Shown: one piece after another, positions 8,120 to 16,976 of the stretch | How the letters are laid out: each line of letters starts with the position of its first letter | Position numbering within the stretch: position 1 is the first letter of the stretch | Source of the DNA: Duganella sp. CF517 | Lineage (GTDB): Bacteria > Pseudomonadota > Gammaproteobacteria > Burkholderiales > Burkholderiaceae_D | DNA: 64,000 nucleotides | Direction: 5' to 3' | Assembly (NCBI RefSeq): GCF_900110275.1 | Contig: NZ_FODC01000001.1 | Location: forward strand, 186,001 to 250,000 | Notes under the pieces: generated by a model | What the model saw: the letters and a program-made list of their open reading frames with translations, nothing else | Told to the model about the DNA's origin: nothing | The model's database searches: none | Translations under genes and position numbers: made by a program

Positions 8120-10099
8120 TCAGCGCGCCGCGGCGGCCCGGGTGAGCAGGCGCACATCGCCCCAGGTCGCCACCGTCGGCCGCGTCGATTGCGGTGTCGG
8201 TTGCGGCTTGGCGTCCCGCACCACCAACTCGACGATCTTGATGCCGTCGATATTGGCCGTGATCGGCGCCGCCCCGCCGCCCGGGACCGTCAACGGGCTT
8301 TCGGCAAGCAGCTTGCCGTCGCCATAGACAAAAAACCGCACCCCGGCGCCCGCCATTGCCGAGGAATCGTCCACGCCCACCGACGCCATCAGCAGCGCAT
8401 GGCCGGCGTCGTTGCGCACTTGCAGCCGCGAATTGGACAGCACGCCGATGCCGGAATCAAACGACTGGCCGGCAATCTGCAGCGTCTGGCCGAACGGCGT
8501 GGTGTCGGCCTGGGCGCCGCCCCAGCCAGCGTACTGGGCGCGCGATCCGCCCGAGCGCGTCCCGGTCCACGGGTCGATCATGCGATGGATGGTCGGATCG
8601 AGCTCCGGCTGCCGGGTTCCGTCGACGGCGACGTTGATCGAACCGGGAATTTCGGACAGGTAGACGCCGTTCGGCAAGCGCCGCTTGCCGCTAGCCTCGA
8701 ATACGCGCGTCTCGTGCGGCGCCAGCGTGAACGCCTGTTCGCCGCTGAACGTCAGCCGTTCCTTGGTCCACAGGTCCGTCAGCACCACCGGTGCATCATC
8801 CGACAATTTTAAATGCCCGGCCAGCAAGACCACCGGGGCCGGCGCCGCGCCGCGGTTGAACAGCGCCACGGCCTTGCGGTCGCCCTCGCCCAGTGTCTTG
8901 ACGAGGATCTGCGCATCGTCGGAGTCGTAGGCCACCACGGCCTGGTGTCCCGCCTTGTCCTGGTTGAGGCGGATCAGCTCCGCGTTGCCCAGCACGCCCA
9001 GCAGCGACGCCGGTCCGTTGCGCAGGTCGTAACTGATCAGCAGCGGCGCGTTGATCATCGCCCACAAGGTGAAGTGCGAGCGCGCCTCGACCATGTGGTT
9101 GGCGTCGAACGCCTCGTGGCCGATGTGCAGGATGTCGGGATCGTTCCAATGACCGGGGCCGGCGTACAGCGCGCGCTTCGCCGCGCTGTCGAAGTTGTGC
9201 AGCATGCTGGTCCAGCTGGGCGTGATGTCGGCGCTGGTGCGCCACAAGTTGCCGACGTCCTTGCCCCACGAGCGCACATTCGCCATGCCCCAGGCGCATA
9301 TCGACAGGATGTAGTCGCCGTCCGCATTGGCGGCCTTGAGGGCGGCGGCAACCGCCTCGTACCGGGTCCGCACCGCGCCGCTGTCGGTGCGATTGATCGC
9401 GCCACGGTCGATCAGCGGAGCGACCGCGCGGTATTGCTGCTGCGCCACCAATGGCGAGCCCGGCACGAAGTCGGCCAGCCCGCAGGCGTCGATCTTGATG
9501 TAATCGAATCCCCATTCCTTGAAGTACAGATCGATATCCTGTTCGACATGCCCATCGAGTCCGACTTCGCGCTCGGCCGTCGTGCCTTGCGGCAGATTGG
9601 GCGAATGCAGGTCGTAGGCCTGCGAACAGGCATTGCGGCCGATGTCGGTATAGATGCCCGCCTTCAGACCCATGGCGTGCAGCTTGTCGGTAAATGGCTT
9701 GAAGCTGGTGCCGTCCTTTCCGCCGGTGGCCGCCGACGGGAAAATGCTGGTGCGGATCTGCAGGCGTCCATCGCCCTGTCGCCGCTTGAGCCACCAGCCG
9801 TCGTCGACGTTGATGTAGCGGTAGCCCAACCTCGCCAGGCCGCTGTCGACCAGCACACGGGCCGCGCCGATGACCTTGTCCTCGTCGACTTCGGTGCGAA
9901 ACGCGTTCCAGCTGTTCCAGCCCATCGGGGGCGTGGCGGCCCGTCCCGCCGTACGCCCCTCCCAGCGGCCCGCCGGCGCCAGCGGATCGTCGGCGGCCAA
10001 GGCGACGCCGGGCACGGCCAGCATGGCCAATGCCGCCAGCAGCCCGCCGACGACGGCGCGTGGATGAGGTTTTCCGTTATTGGACCGGCGGTGAGGCAT
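8120..10099 (-). CDS. GH27 alpha-galactosidase with C-terminal NPCBM domain
   Basis: Secreted glycoside hydrolase that should release terminal alpha-galactose. A signal peptide (ending near GVALAADD) is followed by the GH27 barrel: TPPMGWNSWNAF, YINVDDGWW, nucleophile D204 in YIKIDACG and acid/base D291 in TSADITPSW. A beta-sandwich and a C-terminal NPCBM-type carbohydrate-binding domain (about residues 500-640) complete it. I use the ATG at 10099, preceded by AAAGGG; an in-frame ATG at 10123 without a ribosome site is the alternative. It lies just downstream of a TonB receptor on the same strand, forming a small galactoside uptake and cleavage unit. It converges on the DyP gene with a 7-nt gap. 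Confidence 0.93.
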   Translation of the reverse strand: MPHRRSNNGKPHPRAVVGGLLAALAMLAVPGVALAADDPLAPAGRWEGRTAGRAATPPMGWNSWNAFRTEVDEDKVIGAARVLVDSGLARLGYRYINVDDGWWLKRRQGDGRLQIRTSIFPSAATGGKDGTSFKPFTDKLHAMGLKAGIYTDIGRNACSQAYDLHSPNLPQGTTAEREVGLDGHVEQDIDLYFKEWGFDYIKIDACGLADFVPGSPLVAQQQYRAVAPLIDRGAINRTDSGAVRTRYEAVAAALKAANADGDYILSICAWGMANVRSWGKDVGNLWRTSADITPSWTSMLHNFDSAAKRALYAGPGHWNDPDILHIGHEAFDANHMVEARSHFTLWAMINAPLLISYDLRNGPASLLGVLGNAELIRLNQDKAGHQAVVAYDSDDAQILVKTLGEGDRKAVALFNRGAAPAPVVLLAGHLKLSDDAPVVLTDLWTKERLTFSGEQAFTLAPHETRVFEASGKRRLPNGVYLSEIPGSINVAVDGTRQPELDPTIHRMIDPWTGTRSGGSRAQYAGWGGAQADTTPFGQTLQIAGQSFDSGIGVLSNSRLQVRNDAGHALLMASVGVDDSSAMAGAGVRFFVYGDGKLLAESPLTVPGGGAAPITANIDGIKIVELVVRDAKPQPTPQSTRPTVATWGDVRLLTRAAAAR

Positions 10100-10131
10100 G
10101 CGTAACCCTTTACTTGTTTTCATCGGGATGT

Positions 10132-12972
10132 TCAGAACTTCAGGCTCGCGCCGACGGTGATGGAGCGGCCGTAGCGGTAATAGCCGTTCGGAAGGCTGAT
10201 GGTGCCGTTGCCCAGCTTGGGCTTCTGCACCGCATCGGTCAGGTTGTTGCCCTCGATGCTGATGCGCAGCGACTTGTTCACATCGTAGGCCAACTGCGCG
10301 GTCAGCCACGTCACCGCGTTGGCGGTCTCGTTGAAGCCGGCGCCGATCACATTGGTGGCGGTGACGAAGGCATCGGTGTAGTCGGCCGTGGTGCTCATGC
10401 TCCACGGCCCCCGTTCGTACAGCAAGCCCAGCGACGCGGTCGCCGGGGCGATGCCCTCGAGCGGGCGTTCGCTGCCGTTCACCCAGCTGCGCGACCGGTT
10501 GCGCGTGTACTGCGCGCGCACGCCGAAGCCGTTGTCGAACAGGTATTGCAGGCCGATCTCGACGCCGCGCGCGGTTGCCTTGTCGCCGTTGACGGGACGC
10601 TGTACGTTGAACAGCCGGCCGCCGGGCGCGCCGATGTCCTGGCCCGACAACCACAAGGTGGTGATCTGGTTGCGGATGTTCTTCTGGTAGACGGCGAGCG
10701 TGAGCGCGGAGTCCTTGGCGAAGTACCATTCCAGCGAGACGTCGGCCTGCCGCGCCGTGTAAGGCTTGAGCTCGGCATTGCCGCCGTAGATCTGCGTGAA
10801 GTCGCCCCAGGAGATGCTGGCCGTGGTGCTGGACGGCGCCAGCTTGTCCACGGACGGCCGCGCCATGGTCTTGGCGGCGCCGAGCCGCAGTTGAAGCGTG
10901 TCGGTGAACATGTAGGTGAAGTTGGCCGCCGGCAGCGCGAAGGTATAGCTGGCCTCCTGCTCCACCGCCGACGGCGTGGCATAGACGGCGGTGTAGTTGA
11001 AGGCGCCGTTTTCCACGATGTCGGTGATCTTGGCGTCCCACGCCTGCGCGGTGGTTTTGGTGTGGACCAGGCGCACGCCAAGGTCCGCGCTCCAGCTGTC
11101 GCCGGCCAGATCCGCCTGCACATAGGCCGCCGTGGTCTTCTCCCCTACCCGGTAGCTTTCCAGCGCGTTCCACGCGGGCGCAGACAAGGTCGAGCTGTAG
11201 ACGCCGCCGCCCGGCCGCGGCTTGCCGTCGTAGGCCTGCAACGCCTGCGCGTAGTTCGCGATATCGAAGCCGAGGAAGCTGCGCGGAAAGTTGCCGCCCA
11301 CGCCGGACAGGAAGCCCTTCGGGCTCAAGGTCTGGTTGATGACGTTGCCGCCGAGGGTTCCCACATCGATGGCGTTCTGCCCCGAGTAGTGGTCCTGGCC
11401 GCCATTGAAGGCGTTGTTGACCATGTCGCGCGTCTTCCTGCGATCGGTCTGGCTCAGACCGAAATTGAGCTGGTTGATGTGAAACCGATCCAGCTTCCAC
11501 TCGGCATTCGCCGTCGCGCCACGGATGCGGTCGTCGATGTTGTCGCCCGCCCGGCTGTAGTAGTGGGTGTTGAAGTCGCTGGCCTTGAACAGGCCCTGCG
11601 CCAGGCCGCCCTGCAGGTCGCGGCCGTCGGCGAACGTGGTCTTGACATCGGGCACGGCGGCGCCGGTGAGCTGGATGCGCGTGACGTTGGGCTGGTTCAT
11701 GCGCAGCACGACGTAGCTGTCCTTGCCGCCGGAATGGCGCTTGGACGTGGATTCGTAGATGTCGCCCGCGACCTTCAGCGTCGGCGAAATCTTCCAGTCC
11801 GCTTTGGCGCCGTACATCGCCGTATCGACCACGCGGTACTCGGTCTTGTTGAGGATCTCGGGATTGAGCCGCATTTCCGGGTCGGCGCCGGACAAGGTCA
11901 GGTCGGTCACGACGCCGTTGCTGACCTTCATGTCGGACCAGCGGCCCGGCGCGAACAGCGGATAGAACGAAAGCTGGTAGCCGACCTGGGGCGAGTCCAG
12001 CCGGGTCTTGAAACCGTCGACCACGACTTTGACGTCGCTGCTTGGCCGCCACTCGACCTTGCCCGAGAACGCCACGCGTTCCTTCTTCTCCATGATGGAG
12101 CCGAAACGGAACTGTCCGGGTCCGATCAGGCCTTCCTCGTTGGGATCGAGTATGCCGTTGCCGTTCGGATCGATGGCGCCGCCCCAGGTGTTGCCGAACT
12201 CCCAGAACTGGCTGGGGTCGCTGGGGATGGGGTTGCGCGACCAGCCGCCATCGTTGCCGGCCGTGTCGGTGCGCACGTCGCGCTTGGCGTAGACGACGCC
12301 GAGCAGCACGCCGATCTGGTCGCCGAAGGTGTTGCTGTAGGTACCGGACAGCTTCTTGCCGTTCAAGCTGCTCATCTGATTGCGGTCGGCCTCCACCCGC
12401 AGCAGGCCGCGCTGGCCTTTCTGGTCGAACGGGCTGGCGGAGCGCAGGTTCACCAGGCCGCCGATGGCGCCTTCGACCAACTGCGCCTGGGTCGACTTGA
12501 CGACGTCGGCCCCGCTGATGACGTCGGCCGGCAAGACGTCGAAGGCGAAGTAGCGCCCCGCGCTGTCGGTGCCCAGCAGGCGGCCGTTGAAGGTGGTGAT
12601 GGTGTATTCGGGGCCCAGGCCGCGGATGCTGACCTTCTGGCCCTCGCCGCCGGCAGTGCGGGAGATCGAGACGCCGGTGATGTGGCTGAGCGAGTCGGCC
12701 ACGTTGTTGTCCGGGAAGCGACCCAGTTCGGTCGCGCTGATGCTGTCCTGCACGACGGCGGAGTTGCGCTTGAGCGCCAGGGACTGCTGCAGGCTGGCGC
12801 GGGCGCCGGTCACCACGACCTTGGCGAGCTGCTCGGCATCTGTGGCGGCGTCCTCTTGGGCGCGCGCCGGCGCGGCCAGCGCGGCCAGCGCCAGCAGGCA
12901 AGCGGAAGTGAGCGGAGTTGGCACCAGGCGGGGATGGCTGGCGGCGTGCGCGCGGCGTTGCAGGTGACTCAT
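10132..12972 (-). CDS. TonB-dependent receptor, Xanthomonas/Caulobacter type
   Basis: 946-residue outer-membrane receptor. Signal peptide to about residue 39 (AAPARAQ), TonB-box region near KVVVTGARASLQQSLALKR, then plug motifs ELGRFPDNNVADSL, ITGVSISRTAGGEG and SIRGLGPEYTITTFNGR. This pattern is typical of the large TonB-Xanth-Caul subfamily that imports oligosaccharides. The barrel ends GASLKF. The downstream GH27 gene starts within ~30 nt, so the imported ligand probably carries alpha-galactosyl units. Confidence 0.92.
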   Translation of the reverse strand: MSHLQRRAHAASHPRLVPTPLTSACLLALAALAAPARAQEDAATDAEQLAKVVVTGARASLQQSLALKRNSAVVQDSISATELGRFPDNNVADSLSHITGVSISRTAGGEGQKVSIRGLGPEYTITTFNGRLLGTDSAGRYFAFDVLPADVISGADVVKSTQAQLVEGAIGGLVNLRSASPFDQKGQRGLLRVEADRNQMSSLNGKKLSGTYSNTFGDQIGVLLGVVYAKRDVRTDTAGNDGGWSRNPIPSDPSQFWEFGNTWGGAIDPNGNGILDPNEEGLIGPGQFRFGSIMEKKERVAFSGKVEWRPSSDVKVVVDGFKTRLDSPQVGYQLSFYPLFAPGRWSDMKVSNGVVTDLTLSGADPEMRLNPEILNKTEYRVVDTAMYGAKADWKISPTLKVAGDIYESTSKRHSGGKDSYVVLRMNQPNVTRIQLTGAAVPDVKTTFADGRDLQGGLAQGLFKASDFNTHYYSRAGDNIDDRIRGATANAEWKLDRFHINQLNFGLSQTDRRKTRDMVNNAFNGGQDHYSGQNAIDVGTLGGNVINQTLSPKGFLSGVGGNFPRSFLGFDIANYAQALQAYDGKPRPGGGVYSSTLSAPAWNALESYRVGEKTTAAYVQADLAGDSWSADLGVRLVHTKTTAQAWDAKITDIVENGAFNYTAVYATPSAVEQEASYTFALPAANFTYMFTDTLQLRLGAAKTMARPSVDKLAPSSTTASISWGDFTQIYGGNAELKPYTARQADVSLEWYFAKDSALTLAVYQKNIRNQITTLWLSGQDIGAPGGRLFNVQRPVNGDKATARGVEIGLQYLFDNGFGVRAQYTRNRSRSWVNGSERPLEGIAPATASLGLLYERGPWSMSTTADYTDAFVTATNVIGAGFNETANAVTWLTAQLAYDVNKSLRISIEGNNLTDAVQKPKLGNGTISLPNGYYRYGRSITVGASLKF

Positions 12973-13408
12973 TAACGGTTCCTTTTAAGTTGTCGGTGCA
13001 GCGAAGGCGATGCCGGCGAACCCACAGGGCCACCCGGACCGGGCGCTTGCTTGCCCGGCACTTTCGCTTTGTTTCGCATAGAGGAAATACGTGGAATCAA
13101 ATCGCCCTTCCAAACGTTTCGAAAGTCTAAAGCAAGGAAAGGAAAGCTTTGAAGTGATTCAGTCTATAGCGAAATGGCAGTCAACTCCAAAGGTCTTGCG
13201 TATTTTTTCGATATGAATGTTGCATTTGTGCGATTTGGCGAGCCTTCCTTCGTTCGAAAGCGGGCGCCGGGCGACCGGGCCCTGCAACCGCGTGGCGCCC
13301 GCGTGCCACAAATGCGCGGTAATGCACGCACGGCATGCGCGAACACTGGCGAGTTGCCCTGAGCCAATGATATGCTTCCTCCTGACCGCCACTGATGGAA
13401 ACGACAAA
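12973..13408. other. Divergent intergenic region between TonB receptor and PYP operon
   Basis: 436 nt with no convincing gene. The part 13080-13240 is clearly richer in A/T than its surroundings and must hold the promoters of both flanking transcripts. An 8-bp palindrome AAACGTTT at 13112-13119 could be the core of a LacI-type operator for the receptor operon, but that is weak. Confidence 0.4.
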
Positions 13409-13798
13409 ATGACATTGCACGCAGAAACCCCGTTCGACCAGTCCGATCTGGCCGCCTTGCTGGAGCACGCAGACACCGCCGGCCTCGACGCCCTCGGCTT
13501 CGGCGTGATCGGCTTCGACCTCGATGGCCGAGTCCAGCGCTACAACGCGTTCGAATCGCAAGCGGCCGGTCTGCGGGCGCAGCGGGTATTGGGCGAAGAC
13601 CTGTTCGTGGCGGTCGCGCCATGCATGAACAACTTCATGGTGGCGCAGCGCTTCAGCGACGCGCGCGCCGAGGGCGCGCCGCTCGACGACACCATCAACT
13701 ACGTGCTGACGCTGCGCATGCGCCCGACCAAGGTCAAGCTGCGGCTGTTGTACCAGCCCGGCGCCGCGCTGGCCTACGTCCTGGTGCAACGGCCGTGA
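13409..13798 (+). CDS. Photoactive yellow protein-like single PAS domain protein
   Basis: 129-residue stand-alone PAS protein that matches photoactive yellow protein (125 residues in Halorhodospira) along its length. Key chromophore-pocket residues are kept with a constant offset of three: Y45 (PYP Y42), E49 (E46) in YNAFES, and C72 (C69, the thioester attachment site for p-coumarate) in VAPC. The strand motif RPTKVKLRL near the C-terminus is also PYP-typical. PYP T50 and R52 are replaced by Ala and Leu. ATG 13409 has GGAA at good spacing. Its TGA overlaps the GTG start of a diguanylate cyclase. No p-coumarate synthesis or CoA-ligase gene is nearby, so light sensing is likely but unproven; another ligand is possible. 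Confidence 0.85.
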   Translation: MTLHAETPFDQSDLAALLEHADTAGLDALGFGVIGFDLDGRVQRYNAFESQAAGLRAQRVLGEDLFVAVAPCMNNFMVAQRFSDARAEGAPLDDTINYVLTLRMRPTKVKLRLLYQPGAALAYVLVQRP

Positions 13799-15117
13799 GC
13801 GCCGCCGACGAGCATGCCGACGCGCAGGACTACGAGGCGCTGTTGCAGTTCCTGTATCTGGCCCCGGTGGGGCTGGTGCAACTGGCTGCCGACGGCGCCA
13901 TCCAGATGCTCAACCCGTTGTCGGCGCAGCTACTCATGCCGCTCAGCCGCGACGGCGAGCTGACCAACCTGTTCGAGGCGTTGGCGCCAGTGGCGCCCGA
14001 CCTGCGCTCGCAGTGCGGCAGCTTCGCCGCGGAACAGGGGCAGGTGTGCGACGCGCTCCGCCTGTACTTGCACGCGGACGCCAAAGGCAGCGGCCCCCAG
14101 GTCATGTCGCTGACGCTATTGAAACTGAACGCCGACCGTTTGATGGCGGTGCTCACCGACGTCACCGAGCAGGACCGTCGCGAGCGCCAACTGCGCAAGA
14201 CCGACGCCTGGCTCAACGCCATCATCACCAACATCACCGACTATGCGCTGGTCAGCCTCGATCGCCAGGGGCGGGTCGAGTCCTGGAACGAAAGCATCCA
14301 GCGCGTGACCGGCTACGAGGCGGCCGCCATCAAGGGCCAGCATTACGCCCGCTTCTATCCCGACGGCGCCACCACCGAGGCGCAGCAACTGGACCGCCTG
14401 CGCGAGGCCGACGAGAACGGCTGGACCCTGGACGAGGGCCTGCGGCTGCGCGCCGACGGCAGCGAGTTCTGGGGCAGCGCGATGATTTCACCGCTGCCGC
14501 TGCGCGGCGACGACGACGGCGCCGCCGGCGCCCCGGGGGCCGACGACGAACCGGCCTATTGCATGATCATCCGCGACATTTCCGACCGCCGCGACGTCAG
14601 CGAAAACCTGCGCAAGGCCACCTACAGCGACCACCTGACCGGCCTGTCGAACCGGCGCGCGTTCTTCGAAGCGGCGCAGCTGGAGCTGGCGCGCCGCAAA
14701 AAAGCGGTGCGCCCGGTCGCGCTGATCGTCATCGACGCCGACCATTTCAAGGCGATCAACGACAGTCACGGCCACCCGGCCGGCGACGCCGTGCTGGTGC
14801 ACCTGGCGCACACCATGCGCGGTGTCTGCCGCCAGGTCGACGTGCTCGCGCGCATCGGCGGCGAGGAGTTCGCCATCATCCTGCCGTCGGTGGCGCTCGA
14901 CGATGCGCTGGCGATCGCCGAGCGCCTGCGCGCCGGGGTGGCCGCCGCGCCGGCCGTCTACGCGCAGCAGCCGATTGCGTACACGATCAGCCTGGGCGTG
15001 GCCGTCATGGACGACGCGCTGGCCGGCTTCGACGACTTGATGAAACGCGCCGACGAAGCCCTGTACGCGGCCAAACGGGGCGGACGCAACCGCGTAGCGG
15101 CGTGGGCGGCGGCATGA
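13795..15117 (+). CDS. PAS-PAS-GGDEF diguanylate cyclase
   Basis: 440-residue cytoplasmic protein predicted to make c-di-GMP. PAS 1 covers about 10-110, PAS 2 about 120-240 (NAIITNITDYALVSLDRQG, RVESWNESIQRVTGYE), and GGDEF about 265-440. The active site is GGEEF at 355-359, and the allosteric I-site RxxD (R346-D349) sits five residues upstream, so the enzyme should be active and product-inhibited. The start is GTG at 13795, overlapping the PYP-like stop by 4 nt. Its first PAS domain is clearly related to that of the next gene (shared YEAL-QFLY-APV and ADGAIQMLNP-like stretches), pointing to duplication. A longer in-frame reading upstream runs through the PYP-like gene and is not used. Confidence 0.92.
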   Translation: MSAADEHADAQDYEALLQFLYLAPVGLVQLAADGAIQMLNPLSAQLLMPLSRDGELTNLFEALAPVAPDLRSQCGSFAAEQGQVCDALRLYLHADAKGSGPQVMSLTLLKLNADRLMAVLTDVTEQDRRERQLRKTDAWLNAIITNITDYALVSLDRQGRVESWNESIQRVTGYEAAAIKGQHYARFYPDGATTEAQQLDRLREADENGWTLDEGLRLRADGSEFWGSAMISPLPLRGDDDGAAGAPGADDEPAYCMIIRDISDRRDVSENLRKATYSDHLTGLSNRRAFFEAAQLELARRKKAVRPVALIVIDADHFKAINDSHGHPAGDAVLVHLAHTMRGVCRQVDVLARIGGEEFAIILPSVALDDALAIAERLRAGVAAAPAVYAQQPIAYTISLGVAVMDDALAGFDDLMKRADEALYAAKRGGRNRVAAWAAA

Positions 15118-16856
15118 GCGGCGACATCGACCTCGCCTACGAGGCGCTGATCCAATTCCTGTATCGGGCGCCGGTGGCGCTGATCCAGCTGCAACGCGAC
15201 GGCGCCATCGAAATCCTCAACCCGATGGCCGCGCGCCTGCTGATGCCGCTCACGCCGGACGGCGACATGGACAACTTCTTCCACGTGCTGCGCCGCCACG
15301 CGCCCGATTTGCCGCAGCGCTGCGCGGACTTCGGCGCCCCGCAGGGCGTCATTTGCGAAGGCCTGCGCATCAGCGTCGACGACGCCGGCAGCCACGCCGA
15401 GGCCCCCGCCGTGCTTTCGCTCGGCTTGCTCAAACTGGACGACAACCGCCTGATGGCGGTGCTGCTGGACGCCACCCAGGAGGTGGTGCGCGAGCAAACC
15501 ATGCTGGCGCGCGCGGCGCAAGTGGACACGCTCACGCAGTTGCCCAACCGCGCCGGCACGCTGTTGTTGTTGCGCAAGATGGCCGCGCGCGAGCGGGCCG
15601 CCAGCGGCGACCACTGCGCGCTGCTGTTGCTCAACCTGGACCGCTTCAAGCAAGTCAACGATACGCTGGGCAACGCGGTCGGCAACCAGGTGCTCGCGCT
15701 GGTCGGCGAACGGCTGCGCACGACGGTGCGTTCCGGCGGCCGCGCCGGCGCCGACGGCGTCACCGCCGAAACCGCCACCCACCTGGGCGGCGACGAATTC
15801 GCCGTGCTGCTCGACGGCCTGCCGGCACCGGCGGTGGTCGAGCGCATCGCCGCGCGCCTGCTCGAGCGCCTCGGCCAGCCCTACCGCGTCGGCAACCAGG
15901 AGCTGGCGCTCACGTGCAGCCTGGGCATGGTGGTGCTGGACGCCGGGTCGCGCGACGCCGACAACCTGCTGCGCGACGCGGCGATCGCCATGACGGTGGC
16001 CAAGTCGCAGGGCGGCCACCGCATCGTCATGTTCGAGCAGGCCATGCGCGATCAGGCACTGCTGCGCAGCAGCCTGGAAGCGGATTTGCGCACGGCCGTC
16101 GAGCGCGCCGAACTGTTCAACGTCTACCAGCCCGTGGTCGGCCTGATGGACGGCGGCCGGATCGATCCCGCCGCCGGCGTCGAGGCGCTGGTGCGCTGGC
16201 GCCACCCGGTGCGCGGCCTGGTCTCGCCGATCGAGTTCATCGGCGTCGCCGAAGCGACCGGCATGATCCACGCGATCGGCGAGCAGGTGCTGGCCGCCGC
16301 GTGCCGCGATTTCGTCGCCTGGCAGCGGCAGCTGGGCGCGCAGGCGCCCCGGCTGCTGGCGGTGAACCTGTCGCGCGCGCAGCTGGCCGAGTCCGACCTG
16401 TGCGACAAGGTCGCCGCCATCCTCACCGCCAGCGGCATGCCGGCGGCGCAATTGCAGCTGGAAATTACCGAGAGCCTAGCGGCCCAGGGGGCCGACATCC
16501 AGCACCAGTTGCTCGGCCTGAAGCGGCTGGGGGTGAAGCTGGCGCTCGACGACTTCGGCACCGGCTACTCCTCGCTGTCGAGCCTGCACCTGCTGCCCGT
16601 CGATACGGTCAAGATCGACCGCTCGTTCGTCAGCCTGGCGGCCAGCAGCGCCCACCACAAGGTGCTGATCGAAGCGACGGTGCTGGTCGCGCGCAGCCTG
16701 GGCATGAACACGGTGGCCGAAGGCATCGAAACGATCGAACAGGCGAACGTGGCCCATGCGCAGGGCTGCGACAAGGGACAGGGATACCTGTACAGCCGCC
16801 CGCTCGAGAGCGCCGACCTGTTGCGATGGCTGGCCACGCAGCCGGCGCCGGGGTGA
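15114..16856 (+). CDS. PAS-GGDEF-EAL c-di-GMP signalling protein
   Basis: 580 residues, no membrane segment. A PAS domain (about 5-105) is paralogous to the first PAS of the preceding cyclase. It is followed by GGDEF (motif intact at 225-229, about 125-300) and EAL (about 310-575). Phosphodiesterase motifs are complete: E357-A-L, NLSRAQL, LEITES, DDFGTGYSSL, VKIDRSFV and AEGIET. Both catalytic sites look competent. The usual outcome for such tandems is net hydrolysis with GTP-binding regulation by GGDEF, but cyclase activity cannot be excluded. ATG at 15114 overlaps the previous stop by 4 nt, making a coupled three-gene operon: sensor, synthase and synthase/hydrolase. Confidence 0.92.
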   Translation: MSGDIDLAYEALIQFLYRAPVALIQLQRDGAIEILNPMAARLLMPLTPDGDMDNFFHVLRRHAPDLPQRCADFGAPQGVICEGLRISVDDAGSHAEAPAVLSLGLLKLDDNRLMAVLLDATQEVVREQTMLARAAQVDTLTQLPNRAGTLLLLRKMAARERAASGDHCALLLLNLDRFKQVNDTLGNAVGNQVLALVGERLRTTVRSGGRAGADGVTAETATHLGGDEFAVLLDGLPAPAVVERIAARLLERLGQPYRVGNQELALTCSLGMVVLDAGSRDADNLLRDAAIAMTVAKSQGGHRIVMFEQAMRDQALLRSSLEADLRTAVERAELFNVYQPVVGLMDGGRIDPAAGVEALVRWRHPVRGLVSPIEFIGVAEATGMIHAIGEQVLAAACRDFVAWQRQLGAQAPRLLAVNLSRAQLAESDLCDKVAAILTASGMPAAQLQLEITESLAAQGADIQHQLLGLKRLGVKLALDDFGTGYSSLSSLHLLPVDTVKIDRSFVSLAASSAHHKVLIEATVLVARSLGMNTVAEGIETIEQANVAHAQGCDKGQGYLYSRPLESADLLRWLATQPAPG

Positions 16857-16952
16857 GGCGGCGGCGCCTTATGCGAGACCTGGGCGAGCGGCATGACGCG
16901 TTTCGGCTCAATCCATCGCTGGCCCATTCCAGTCGGCGACCGGATCGGCATT

Positions 16953-16968
16953 TGGCACTGTCGTGCCA
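16953..16968. terminator. Hairpin between convergent genes
   Basis: TGGCAC and GTGCCA form a perfect 6-bp stem with a TGTC loop in the 120-nt gap between the convergent EAL and flavoprotein genes. There is no clear T-run, so this is only a possible bidirectional terminator. Confidence 0.3.
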
Positions 16969-16976
16969 TCTGCTGC

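Noticed and set aside
10030..12975. Plus-strand 981-codon frame
   Set aside because: Shadow of the minus-strand TonB receptor; composition typical of high-GC antisense frames.
8120..13033. A single 1637-codon frame spanning the alpha-galactosidase and the region of the TonB receptor
   Set aside because: Only its last ~660 codons encode GH27; the rest is an Arg/Gln-rich off-frame reading antisense-like to the true receptor gene, which is open in another frame with a signal peptide and plug motifs.
13112..13119. AAACGTTT as a LacI-family operator
   Set aside because: An 8-bp palindrome alone is too common, and no LacI-type regulator is in the window.
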